Part shown: piece by piece, positions 1 to 5,560 of the stretch
How positions within the stretch are numbered: position 1 is the first letter of the stretch
How the letters are laid out: each line of letters starts with the position of its first letter
The notes under the pieces: model-generated
The model's database searches: none
What the model saw: only the letters and a program-made list of their open reading frames with translations
Told to the model about the DNA's origin: nothing
Program-made: the position numbers and the translations under genes
Origin: an uncultured Mucilaginibacter sp.
GTDB taxonomy: Bacteria > Bacteroidota > Bacteroidia > Sphingobacteriales > Sphingobacteriaceae
DNA length: 6,490 bases
NCBI RefSeq assembly: GCF_946481715.1
Contig: NZ_CAMLOV010000240.1
Location: 1 to 6,490 of the forward strand
Direction: 5' to 3'

Positions 1-841
1 TTTTATTATAATCTAAAATATCGTTGATAAGCGTAAGCAGGCTTTGTGCCGAAAACTCCAGTATATCCAGGTTTTCGGTTTGTTCTTCGGTAGCCGTATC
101 GCGCACGAGGCTGGCCATACCGATCACTGCGTTTAGCGGTGTCCGCAACTCGTGCGACATGGTAGAGAGAAAAACAGAGCGCGAATCTGCCAGCGCTTTA
201 GTATCAGCAACAGTGGCCTGCAGCTGTTTATTTAATGCTTCCTTTTCCGCAACGTTATCTCTAAACGCACAATAGAACAGGTAATGCACCAAAACCATGG
301 TGAAAAAGTTCATGAAAACTACTGTTTCAAAACCGGGTGAGGGCAGTTCTTCGGGGGTAACAGTGAGGTGCCAGTTTTGGCGGCTGGTGACCGATAAAAA
401 ATAGATGACCGGCGCTATAGCGAGTACACTATACAGCACCGCGTAACGGCTATTGATAAGGTAATAGCTTACAAACGTTACCATAAATACAAACTGTATA
501 GTAACCAGGTTGATATTTTGCTGAAAGAAGAAGATGTTAGACCAGATACCAACTATGCCAAGTATTATCATTCCATGTGCAATTGCACCGATATGGAGCG
601 GCTTGTACAGCAGGTATTTTGTAAGCCCAAAGTATAAGAATAATACAAACACCACCCGGTAAAGCTGCCTTTCCTGGATGGTTTGGTACACCATGGGTAG
701 TATAACTAATATTTTAAGGATTGATAGCAACAGGATGGTGTATACTATTTTTAAGCGCGCCCTTTTCAGGCTATCGGGCTGCTGCGCCAATACCTTTTTT
801 AGCGAGAAATTGAAAAAAGGTATAGGATCGTCCATTGGCAT
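1..841 (-). CDS. Membrane sensor histidine kinase, N-terminal part (cut by window edge)
   Basis: Reading the minus strand from the ATG at 841 gives 280 codons with no stop before the edge, so only the N-terminal part is present. Residues about 31-192 contain roughly six hydrophobic segments (near 31-49, 62-80, 84-106, 113-130, 133-152, 171-192), forming a membrane sensor region. A charged helical linker (about 196-222) leads to a clear HisKA H-box, FLSTMSHELRTPLNAVIGM, with phospho-acceptor His230, and then the second dimerisation helix ending LINDILDYNK. The catalytic HATPase domain, and possibly a receiver domain, would lie to the left. The H-box style resembles hybrid kinases, but a receiver cannot be seen here. 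A second in-frame ATG two codons downstream (835) is an alternative start. The signal and partner regulator are unknown. The ATP-binding half must be checked outside the window. Confidence 0.93.
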   Translation of the reverse strand, partial: MPMDDPIPFFNFSLKKVLAQQPDSLKRARLKIVYTILLLSILKILVILPMVYQTIQERQLYRVVFVLFLYFGLTKYLLYKPLHIGAIAHGMIILGIVGIWSNIFFFQQNINLVTIQFVFMVTFVSYYLINSRYAVLYSVLAIAPVIYFLSVTSRQNWHLTVTPEELPSPGFETVVFMNFFTMVLVHYLFYCAFRDNVAEKEALNKQLQATVADTKALADSRSVFLSTMSHELRTPLNAVIGMASLVRDTATEEQTENLDILEFSAQSLLTLINDILDYNK

Positions 842-1270
842 CAATCAAGGCAATTAGGGTATGCGTTAATTTGAAAGCTAATTTATTAAAAAATATTTAA
901 TAAAAATTCCAAATAGTGGGTAACCAACGTAGTTGTTACATTGGGTTATGCAAATTTTTGTCGTAATTAATTATTTATACTACAAATCATCAAAAATAGT
1001 TACAGCCAAATATATGTTGCCCGTATATGGCTTGACTGTTACAAACGGAAGCAAGGTGTTTCACTTTTTGTGTGGAACACCCTATTTTTACAAATAATTG
1101 CATATCAACCGATTGCATTTTTTCGTGGAACACTTTGGAACACCCCTGTTATTTAGATAACAACCGCAATAATCTGTATACTAATTAGTTAAACAAACAA
1201 GGCTTCGGCAGAAAAATTACACTGAAACACCTAAAGTGGAACACCTGCGGCTTTGCTTTCCACGGCATAG
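842..1270. other. Gene-free intergenic stretch with short repeats
   Basis: I see no convincing coding region or tRNA here. The stretch is AT-rich near 870-1000. It contains an imperfect hairpin at 920-939 (GTAA/TTAC plus CAAC/GTTG arms with one bulged C and a GTA loop) and, from 1055 to 1244, a family of TGGAACAC repeats described separately. It separates the 5' end of the minus-strand histidine kinase from the 3' end of the minus-strand HxlR-type gene, so it should hold the kinase promoter. A weak -7-like TAGCTTTC lies at 875-882 on the minus strand, without a good -33 partner. Confidence 0.6.
1055..1244. repeat. Dispersed TGGAACAC repeat cluster with one hairpin
   Basis: Exact TGGAACAC occurs at 1073-1080, 1126-1133, 1136-1143 and 1237-1244, all on the plus strand, with a one-mismatch copy (TGAAACAC) at 1223-1230. 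Most are followed by one or more C. The second and third copies are 10 bp apart, about one helical turn, and the first and second are 53 bp apart, about five turns. An inverted partner, GGTGTTTCAC at 1055-1064, pairs with GTGGAACACC at 1072-1081 across a 7-nt loop, making a 10-bp stem with one G-U pair as RNA. The arrangement suggests an iterated protein-binding site or a decayed repeat element. Which of the two is not clear. Confidence 0.55.
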
Positions 1271-1690
1271 TTACATCATTTTCTCCTTCATATCGGCTAC
1301 TATTCGTTTCACAAAAGCGTCCTTATTCTGCTTTAATAGTTTGATATAAGCATCACCTGCCGATTGTACCGGCAAATACGCGTGGGCCCAAAGCATCAGC
1401 TCTACCAGTGCGGGTAACAGATCGATTCCCTTGTGGGTTAGGCGGTAAAGTATTTTGGCTTTGCTATCCGGGTGATCGGCCTTGGTTAATATGCCGGCAG
1501 CCTCCAGCCTGGCCAACCTGCTGGCCAGCACATTGGTTGCTATCCCCGGGTTCGATTTCAGGAGTTCGTTATAGGTGTTGCGGTCGTTCATGATCATATC
1601 CCAGATGATCACCAGCGACCACCTGTCGCCGATAATATCCAGCGCAGCGCTTACGGGGCTACCCGCCCGTTGTTCAATTTCCTTCACCAC
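1271..1690 (-). CDS. HxlR-family winged-helix transcriptional regulator
   Basis: This is a DNA-binding repressor or activator of the HxlR family (MarR-like winged helix, normally a dimer). From the GTG at 1690 the product is 139 aa. Residues about 11-33 (SPVSAALDIIGDRWSL) match the family's N-terminal signature. They are followed by the helix-turn-helix (NTYNELLKSNPGIATNVLASRLARLEAAGIL) and the wing (KILYRLTHKGIDLLP), and a C-terminal dimerisation helix ends at MKEKMM. No ATG fits the N-terminus. GTG occurs at 1690 and 1687, and TTG at 1708 and 1702, but the TTG at 1708 lies inside the palindromic operator. The candidate promoter would start transcription close to 1687, so a very short or absent leader is likely. 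In this reading the protein has no cysteine, so the thiol switch used by YodB/HypR-type members is absent. It is divergent from the VOC gene and probably controls it and itself. Confidence 0.9.
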   Translation of the reverse strand: MVKEIEQRAGSPVSAALDIIGDRWSLVIIWDMIMNDRNTYNELLKSNPGIATNVLASRLARLEAAGILTKADHPDSKAKILYRLTHKGIDLLPALVELMLWAHAYLPVQSAGDAYIKLLKQNKDAFVKRIVADMKEKMM

Positions 1691-1691
1691 A

Positions 1692-1723
1692 CAAAAATGC
1701 AAAAACAACTTGCAAATAACAAG
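1692..1723 (-). promoter_or_regulatory. Candidate promoter of the HxlR-type gene
   Basis: On the minus strand, CTTG (1723-1720) is followed by 20 nt and then CATTTTTG (1699-1692). This matches the Bacteroidota -33 TTG / -7 TAnnTTTG pattern with one mismatch in the -7 box. The -33 element is the right arm of the 1707-1725 palindrome. Transcription would begin near the GTG start codons at 1690/1687, implying little or no leader. Confidence 0.5.
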
Positions 1724-1725
1724 TT
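1707..1725. promoter_or_regulatory. Palindromic operator, probable HxlR-type binding site
   Basis: AACTTG (1707-1712) and CAAGTT (1720-1725) form a perfect 6-bp inverted repeat around a 7-nt spacer. It lies between the divergent HxlR-type and VOC genes. Each arm supplies the candidate -33 element of one of the two divergent promoters, so a dimer bound here would block both. Size, symmetry and position fit a winged-helix dimer operator. The assignment to this regulator is inferred from adjacency. Confidence 0.65.
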
Positions 1726-1741
1726 AATATTCGTAGGTTTG
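1709..1741 (+). promoter_or_regulatory. Candidate promoter of the VOC-family gene
   Basis: CTTG (1709-1712), a 21-nt spacer and TAGGTTTG (1734-1741) give an exact match to the Bacteroidota -7 consensus TAnnTTTG and an acceptable -33 box. The start of transcription should fall a few bases past 1741, leaving a leader of roughly 25 nt before the ATG at 1772. The -33 box lies in the left arm of the palindromic operator, so the promoter is expected to be repressible. Confidence 0.65.
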
Positions 1742-1771
1742 TTATATCATTATCAATTAAATATAACGATT

Positions 1772-2119
1772 ATGCTTACCGCCATCAACCCGAAACTGCC
1801 CATGCGCAATAAAGCCATTACGCACGATTTTTATATCAACAAGCTGGGTTTTAAACAGTTCGGTGGCGATTATGATGGCTACCTGATGGTTGAAAAGGAC
1901 AACATCCAGATCCACTTCTTCGAGTTTGCTGCCCTGGACCCAAAGGAAAACTACGGGCAAGTGTACCTCCGTACGGATGATATCGAATCCTTTTTCGAGT
2001 TTGTTAAAAAGCAGGGTGCCGTTTACCAGCCTTTAGCCTACAAGCCCTGGATGCAGCGCGAGTTTGCCATCCTGGACCCGGATAATAATCTACTGACCGT
2101 GGGGCAGAGCATGGCTTAG
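1772..2119 (+). CDS. VOC-family (glyoxalase/bleomycin-resistance fold) protein
   Basis: This is a 115-aa single-domain protein with the vicinal-oxygen-chelate fold. Two beta-alpha-beta-beta-beta repeats can be followed: residues 1-55 (AINPKLPMRNKAITHDFYINKLGF... DGYLMVEKDNIQIHFFEF) and 61-112 (YGQVYLRTDDIESFFEFVKKQGA... REFAILDPDNNLLTVGQ). The ending FAILDPDNNLLTVGQ is typical of bleomycin-resistance-like members, which bind ligands in a dimer groove and often lack the metal site. No substrate can be assigned. The ATG at 1772 is chosen because it opens the fold directly and follows the candidate promoter. The in-frame extension upstream crosses the operator and promoter and is not family-like. 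Its divergent neighbour is the likely regulator, which suggests an inducible response to a small toxic or electrophilic compound (inference). Confidence 0.9.
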   Translation: MLTAINPKLPMRNKAITHDFYINKLGFKQFGGDYDGYLMVEKDNIQIHFFEFAALDPKENYGQVYLRTDDIESFFEFVKKQGAVYQPLAYKPWMQREFAILDPDNNLLTVGQSMA

Positions 2120-2245
2120 CCATCACCGCAATGTTCGAAAAGGCGCAAAAATGCCGTGGTTTTTCTGTGTTTTTCTTTGATTTTCTTTGGTGCATGTATC
2201 AAAAAAAAGCGCAAATCTTCGGAAAACTCAAATCGATCACATCAC

Positions 2246-2261
2246 GCCGAATTATTTCGGC
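2246..2261. repeat. Short perfect inverted repeat upstream of the orphan exported-protein gene
   Basis: GCCGAA (2246-2251) and TTCGGC (2256-2261) flank a TTAT loop. There is no T-run after it on either strand, so it is not a convincing terminator. It lies 31 bp before the ATG at 2293, where it could be an operator or a leader hairpin. The 2120-2292 spacer otherwise holds only T-rich sequence after the VOC stop codon. Confidence 0.35.
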
Positions 2262-2292
2262 CCCACCCTCGCAACTATAAAAAATTAAAACG

Positions 2293-2826
2293 ATGAGACA
2301 TATAATTTTAATATTGTTCACTTGCCTAACGACAATAGCCCATGGCCAAAGCATCGACGAAAAAATCCAACGTATGCTTCATCCAAAACCGGGCGACCCT
2401 GATGTAAGTTTGGAGTTTATACGTTACGGCAAAAGCGCTATCCCCAATTTAATAAAAGTGATTGATGCTGATGGAAAAACCTTGATGGGATTCATGGATC
2501 CGCTCAGTTCAACAATTCCTGATGCCATGTATAATTCGGTAGGCATGCGGGCCGCCGAGGAAATTGAGTGGATATTGGCCGGCGAAAATGGAGCTAAAAT
2601 AAAAACCGACAAAAAATTTAATGCTCGTTTATTTTATTACGGTTATATAGTACGTGACGCTGAAAAAGAGCAACTCAAGGCGATGGAAAACAAAGACATG
2701 AAAGTGATTAAAGATATTTATCTTAAATGGTGGGAACGCAATAAGCACAAAACCATCAATCAGCTTAGGAGTGATTGGAAAATGGGGAAGCGGCCATTAT
2801 CGAAATCTGGTTTTATTTGGGTGTAG
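2293..2826 (+). CDS. Exported protein of unknown function, HEAT-like helical start
   Basis: The 177-aa product begins with a signal peptide (positively charged MRH, hydrophobic ILILFTCLTTIA, probable cleavage after AHG or at AHGQ, residues about 17-19), so it should be periplasmic or secreted. Residues about 40-95 (EFIRYGKSAIPNLIKVID... GMRAAEEIEWIL) look like paired amphipathic helices reminiscent of a HEAT/armadillo repeat. The C-terminus has a distinctive basic, aromatic tail (YLKWWERNKHKTINQLRSDW... KRPLSKSGFIW). I recall tails of this type in unnamed Bacteroidota proteins but know of no function. The gene stands alone, with no operon partner. Its base composition is clearly more AT-rich than the AAA-ATPase gene downstream, which may reflect a different origin. 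The start is well supported by the signal peptide. No function is proposed. Confidence 0.8.
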   Translation: MRHIILILFTCLTTIAHGQSIDEKIQRMLHPKPGDPDVSLEFIRYGKSAIPNLIKVIDADGKTLMGFMDPLSSTIPDAMYNSVGMRAAEEIEWILAGENGAKIKTDKKFNARLFYYGYIVRDAEKEQLKAMENKDMKVIKDIYLKWWERNKHKTINQLRSDWKMGKRPLSKSGFIWV

Positions 2827-2851
2827 AACTCCCGCAATCTCCATTAGCGCT

Positions 2852-3006
2852 TGTCTCCGCAGGGTCTCTCGATAGAGGACCCTGCGGCACACGGATGCAA
2901 TCAACCAACGATGAATAGCCTCAAAACCAACAGCCCTTGTGATCATTAAAGCTTACAGACGGCCGCTCGGTCCGCAGGGTCCTTTTCAAGAGACCCTGCG
3001 GAGACA
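2852..3006. repeat. REPIN-like element: two inverted REP hairpins
   Basis: Hairpin 1 (2857-2887) pairs CCGCAGGGTC with GACCCTGCGG. Hairpin 2 (2971-3002) pairs TCCGCAGGGTC with GACCCTGCGGA. The outer ends match as inverted copies over 18 bp: TGTCTCCGCAGGGTCTCT at 2852-2869 equals the reverse complement of 2989-3006. The 155-bp unit is therefore two REP sequences head to head around an unrelated core of about 83 bp, the architecture of REPINs mobilised in trans by RAYT transposases. No transposase is present in the window, so it would be non-autonomous. It could also act as a terminator or mRNA-stabilising structure for the gene ending at 2826. Confidence 0.75.
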
Positions 3007-3060
3007 TCTGTAGGGCGGCTTACAAGGTGGTTAAGCATCGTGGCTACTTTTATGATGGGG

Positions 3061-3079
3061 TCCTGAAACAAGTTCAGGA
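3061..3079. repeat. Second-type extragenic palindrome (TCCTGAA/TTCAGGA)
   Basis: TCCTGAA (3061-3067) and TTCAGGA (3073-3079) form a perfect 7-bp stem around ACAAG, extendable by a G-T pair (3060/3080). The reverse-strand form, CATCCTGAACTTGTTTCAGG, is from memory a frequently repeated intergenic sequence in soil Bacteroidota and some other bacteria. It is unrelated in sequence to the neighbouring REPIN-like unit. Confidence 0.6.
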
Positions 3080-3135
3080 TGACGGTTTGGGCGGACTTGT
3101 GTTATCGCCAAACGATCACTAAAAACCCCCACTAC

Positions 3136-3151
3136 TGACACACCAGTGTCA
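3136..3151. repeat. Short inverted repeat upstream of the AAA-ATPase gene
   Basis: TGACAC (3136-3141) and GTGTCA (3146-3151) are perfect inverted arms around ACCA, ending 49 bp before the ATG at 3201. The position suits an operator, and the downstream gene encodes a C-terminal helix-turn-helix that might bind its own upstream region. That link is speculative. Confidence 0.35.
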
Positions 3152-3200
3152 CCACTTCTCACCCCGCTTATGGGTATCTTGCATCATAATCAAAATTTTC

Positions 3201-4310
3201 ATGAGCAATAAACACACGGACGAACCCTTATTTGTACGCCCGCCGGAGATCGAACTGATCCGTTCGCTGGCGCGGGGCGTAAAACTTACTGCCAAACAGC
3301 GCAAACTATTACAGCAACAGGAGGAACGCGCCATCACCTGCGACGAGGCCTTCATCATCAAAAAAGCCGACGACTGGCTCTGGCTGCCCCCCGATGAAAA
3401 CCCTATAGGCGATACGCTTTTTGGCGACCTGTGGCTTAAAGGCGAACTGTGCATCCTTTTTGCCGATACCAATGCGGGCAAATCTATCCTCGGCGTGCAA
3501 ATAGGCGATGCCATCAGTCGCGGCGAGGCTGTGGGCGATATGCTGGTACAGCAGCAGCCCGAACCGGTGCTGTATTTCGATTTTGAGCTGAGCGCCGCGC
3601 AGTTTGCCAAACGCTACACCGGCCCCGATGGGGAACTTTACCCCTTCTCGCCAAATTTTTACCGGGTTATCATCAACCCCGCCGCCAGCCGCGAGCGCAA
3701 ATTTGCCAGCTATCACGATTACCTCATCAACTCTTTCGAGAATATCATCGTCAGCACCAAGTCGCGCACCATTATTATTGATAATATTACCGCTCTGCGC
3801 AGCAGTACCGAGAGCACCGCCGCCGCCGTGCAACTGATGCGCAGCCTCAACACCGTTAAAACCCGCTGGGGCGTATCCATATTGGTGCTGGCGCATACGC
3901 CCAAGCGCAACCCCGCACGCCCCATTACCCGCAACGACTTGCAGGGCAGCAAAATGCTGATGAACTTTGCCGACAGCGCCTTTGCCATTGGCGAAAGCCA
4001 GCGCAGCCCGGGCTTGCGCTACCTAAAGCAAATAAAGCAGCGCAGCAGCGGGCCAGCCTTTAGCGCAGGCATGGTAAAGCTTTGCCGTATTGTAAAACAG
4101 GGCAGCTCCCTCCACTTCGCGTTTGAAGGCCAGGGCAGCGAAGCCCCTCACCTGCTTAGCCCAACCATGCGGCAGCGCAAAGCCACCGATGAGCAGATCC
4201 TCCGCCTCCACGCCGAAGGGCATAGCGTACGGCAAATAGCGGGCGAATTGGATTTGGCTACGAGTAGTGTGTTTAGGGTGATAAAAAGGGTGGAGAAGGT
4301 GGGGGTATGA
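3201..4310 (+). CDS. RepA-like AAA ATPase with C-terminal helix-turn-helix
   Basis: The 369-aa product has a charged N-terminal region (1-80) followed by a RecA-fold ATPase of the AAA_25/RepA type. Walker A is ADTNAGKS (88-95), with Ala where the first Gly is usual. FDFELS (126-131) carries the likely catalytic Glu129. Walker B is RTIIIDN (189-195). LAHTPKR (230-236) and DLQGSK (246-251) match positions conserved in RepA/DnaB-like hexameric helicases and recombination ATPases. Residues about 328-362 (TDEQILRLHAEGHSVRQIAGELDLATSSVFRVIKRV) form a resolvase/Hin-type helix-turn-helix. A DNA-bound motor for replication or mobilisation is likely, but the substrate is unknown. The gene is GC-rich and ends convergently with the metalloprotease gene. 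Its last 134 bp recur at 6357-6490. No primase, integrase or relaxase gene is adjacent. Confidence 0.85.
   Translation: MSNKHTDEPLFVRPPEIELIRSLARGVKLTAKQRKLLQQQEERAITCDEAFIIKKADDWLWLPPDENPIGDTLFGDLWLKGELCILFADTNAGKSILGVQIGDAISRGEAVGDMLVQQQPEPVLYFDFELSAAQFAKRYTGPDGELYPFSPNFYRVIINPAASRERKFASYHDYLINSFENIIVSTKSRTIIIDNITALRSSTESTAAAVQLMRSLNTVKTRWGVSILVLAHTPKRNPARPITRNDLQGSKMLMNFADSAFAIGESQRSPGLRYLKQIKQRSSGPAFSAGMVKLCRIVKQGSSLHFAFEGQGSEAPHLLSPTMRQRKATDEQILRLHAEGHSVRQIAGELDLATSSVFRVIKRVEKVGV
4176..4309 (+). repeat. Left copy of a 134-bp direct repeat (3' end of the AAA-ATPase gene)
   Basis: This segment, encoding the helix-turn-helix and C-terminus, aligns without gaps to 6357-6490 with 13 mismatches by eye (about 90% identity). 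The last part is identical for 46 bp (4261-4306 against 6442-6487). The copies are in direct orientation and offset by 2181 bp, so recombination between them would remove exactly the AT-rich three-gene cassette and leave an intact ATPase reading frame. Confidence 0.9.
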
Positions 4311-4406
4311 TGGGTTGTTTTTCTGTAGCTTGTTGCACACGAATATCGCACCTGCTTTGGGCTGCTCTATACACTCACGCGAGGGGGAGTGCACCCCACT
4401 GGTTAG

Positions 4407-4417
4407 ATGCGCCGCAT
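4407..4417. repeat. Small palindrome between convergent genes
   Basis: ATGCG (4407-4411) and CGCAT (4413-4417) are inverted around a single C. They lie in the 126-bp spacer between the ATPase stop (4310) and the metalloprotease stop (4437), where GC-rich sequence changes to AT-rich sequence. No strong bidirectional terminator is evident in this spacer. The palindrome may be incidental or a remnant of the cassette boundary. Confidence 0.25.
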
Positions 4418-4436
4418 TTCGTAGAGACCTTTGAAA

Positions 4437-5522
4437 TTAATGCCACCAGTCGTGAACACAAAAACGGTAACCATCTTCGTTACATGCATAAATTTCGGTT
4501 GATTTGATGTCAGTAAAGGACGACCCAGTGAGGTAATGTATTTTGTTGTTTTCGCTTTGATATCTGTAAGGACAGCTCGTTACATCTTGACCAAGCGATT
4601 GAAAAAAAAGCTTTTCAAATTTGTCTGAATTCGGAAATATTCTCAGTGATATTCTTGATAATCTATTATCTTTAAAATAATAAACAATATAAGTGTCATC
4701 AGTCACCATTTCTCGTAAACCAGCGTTTTGAAGATACGAATAAATCTCATTGCGGAGTTTTGAATCTTTGAGGTAATACCAGCAATACTTAATATTCTGT
4801 CCGGCGCATTCAATTGCATCGGCGAGGTTTGAATAAGCGATGTCATTTCTGTGAAATTCTCCTAATTCAAATGATAACACGTCGCCAATGGAGCTACCAA
4901 AGTCCATTTTATATAACAACGATTTGATATTAAAGTTAAACGTTGCGTCATCATTCGGATGCGCATCTCTGAACCCGTTTGTAAAGGCATCTATCCGATC
5001 CGACTGGGCGGGATAATTTCCTTCTACAGGTATTGGACATTTTAATTTGACCAAAGCTACGGCATCAGCGAGTCTTAGTCCCAACCTGGCGATCACATTA
5101 CCGGCGTACTTATCGGCTTGTAACTCATCAAGAGGTTGCGAGTTACCTGTGGAGAAAATATTAAAGTTCAAAAAATGGCCTATTTCGTGTGCCAATACAG
5201 CAATTTTATAGGTTTCACTGTTGAGATTCGAAAAAAAATTGGGATTATAGATTATAATTCGTTCATGAGCATCATTAGTTGTCGAGTAGGCATTGGCAAC
5301 TAAACCTTGTTTTACCACAAAATCTTGATTTATGCCTGTGGCGACGCAAATTCTTTTCACATACTCCAAAGCTTCATTTGAGGGGTCTGAGACTTCTACT
5401 TGATGGGGCTCCTCTGAATGAATAAAGCCACAACCATGATGATCGAGGACTATAACATTTTGTGCCTTGGAGTTTTTCAAAAACGATGCGACTAATAAGA
5501 CAGCGATTAAGATTTTTTTCAT
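4437..5522 (-). CDS. Exported M48-like zinc metalloprotease
   Basis: The 361-aa product starts with a signal peptide (MKKILIAVLLVASFLKNSKA, cleavage near residue 20), so it acts in the periplasm or outside. HEIGH at 112-116 is the HExxH zinc and catalytic motif. ELQAD at 133-137 matches the M48 ExxAD motif and supplies the third ligand, Glu133. YPAQSDRIDAF (170-180) resembles the HPxxxxRI motif that follows in M48 enzymes. Apart from the signal peptide there are no membrane segments, unlike HtpX/Ste24. Residues about 190-361 form a long, cysteine-containing C-terminal region I do not recognise. The gene is last in a three-gene minus-strand group, 38 bp after the upstream gene, and is clearly AT-rich. 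Its substrate is unknown; cell-envelope or partner-protein processing is inferred. Confidence 0.88.
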   Translation of the reverse strand: MKKILIAVLLVASFLKNSKAQNVIVLDHHGCGFIHSEEPHQVEVSDPSNEALEYVKRICVATGINQDFVVKQGLVANAYSTTNDAHERIIIYNPNFFSNLNSETYKIAVLAHEIGHFLNFNIFSTGNSQPLDELQADKYAGNVIARLGLRLADAVALVKLKCPIPVEGNYPAQSDRIDAFTNGFRDAHPNDDATFNFNIKSLLYKMDFGSSIGDVLSFELGEFHRNDIAYSNLADAIECAGQNIKYCWYYLKDSKLRNEIYSYLQNAGLREMVTDDTYIVYYFKDNRLSRISLRIFPNSDKFEKLFFQSLGQDVTSCPYRYQSENNKIHYLTGSSFTDIKSTEIYACNEDGYRFCVHDWWH

Positions 5523-5560
5523 AAAACAATTATTGAGTTTAGGCGCATGTTAACAAGTTT

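Larger units (their letters stand above)
2827..3200. other. Intergenic region rich in palindromic repeats
   Basis: This stretch of about 374 bp between the orphan exported-protein gene and the AAA-ATPase gene has no credible plus-strand gene. A minus-strand frame entering at its right end is a shadow of the ATPase gene. It contains a REPIN-like pair of hairpins (2852-3006), a separate palindrome (3061-3079) and a small inverted repeat (3136-3151), each listed separately. No good TAnnTTTG promoter for the ATPase gene was found. A weak TATCTTGC lies at 3175-3182. Confidence 0.7.

Noticed and set aside
24..275. Plus-strand open frame of 83 codons
   Set aside because: It is antisense to the H-box region of the histidine kinase, which is clearly coding on the minus strand.
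1055..1244. CRISPR array
   Set aside because: The repeats are only 8-10 bp, irregularly spaced at 10 to 87 bp, and there are no cas genes.
1670..1771. N-terminal extension of the VOC gene to an upstream start
   Set aside because: It would run through the operator and the candidate promoter and overlap the start of the divergent regulator gene. The ATG at 1772 begins the VOC fold directly.
2246..2261. Intrinsic terminator after the VOC gene
   Set aside because: The 6-bp stem is not followed by a T-run on either strand and lies 127 bp past the stop codon.
3127..3175. Terminal inverted repeats flanking the ATPase gene (ccacttctcacccc near 3152-3165 versus the reverse complement of 4280-4306)
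   Set aside because: The match needs indels and lies in low-complexity C/A-rich sequence, so chance is the simpler explanation.
3149..3610. Minus-strand open frame across the ATPase start
   Set aside because: The translation is low-complexity Ser-rich sequence antisense to the ATPase gene and has no family features.
3309..3896. Long open frame on the minus strand (195 codons)
   Set aside because: It is fully antisense to the ATPase gene, whose plus-strand product has coherent ATPase and helix-turn-helix motifs. The minus-strand translation is Ala/Gly-rich and matches no recognisable fold, so it is a shadow of GC-rich codon use.
4311..4436. Coding continuation or terminator between the convergent genes
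   Set aside because: A short plus-strand frame overlaps the end of the ATPase gene and the metalloprotease gene and has no recognisable features. The GC-rich motif near 4383-4400 is an imperfect palindrome without a T-run.
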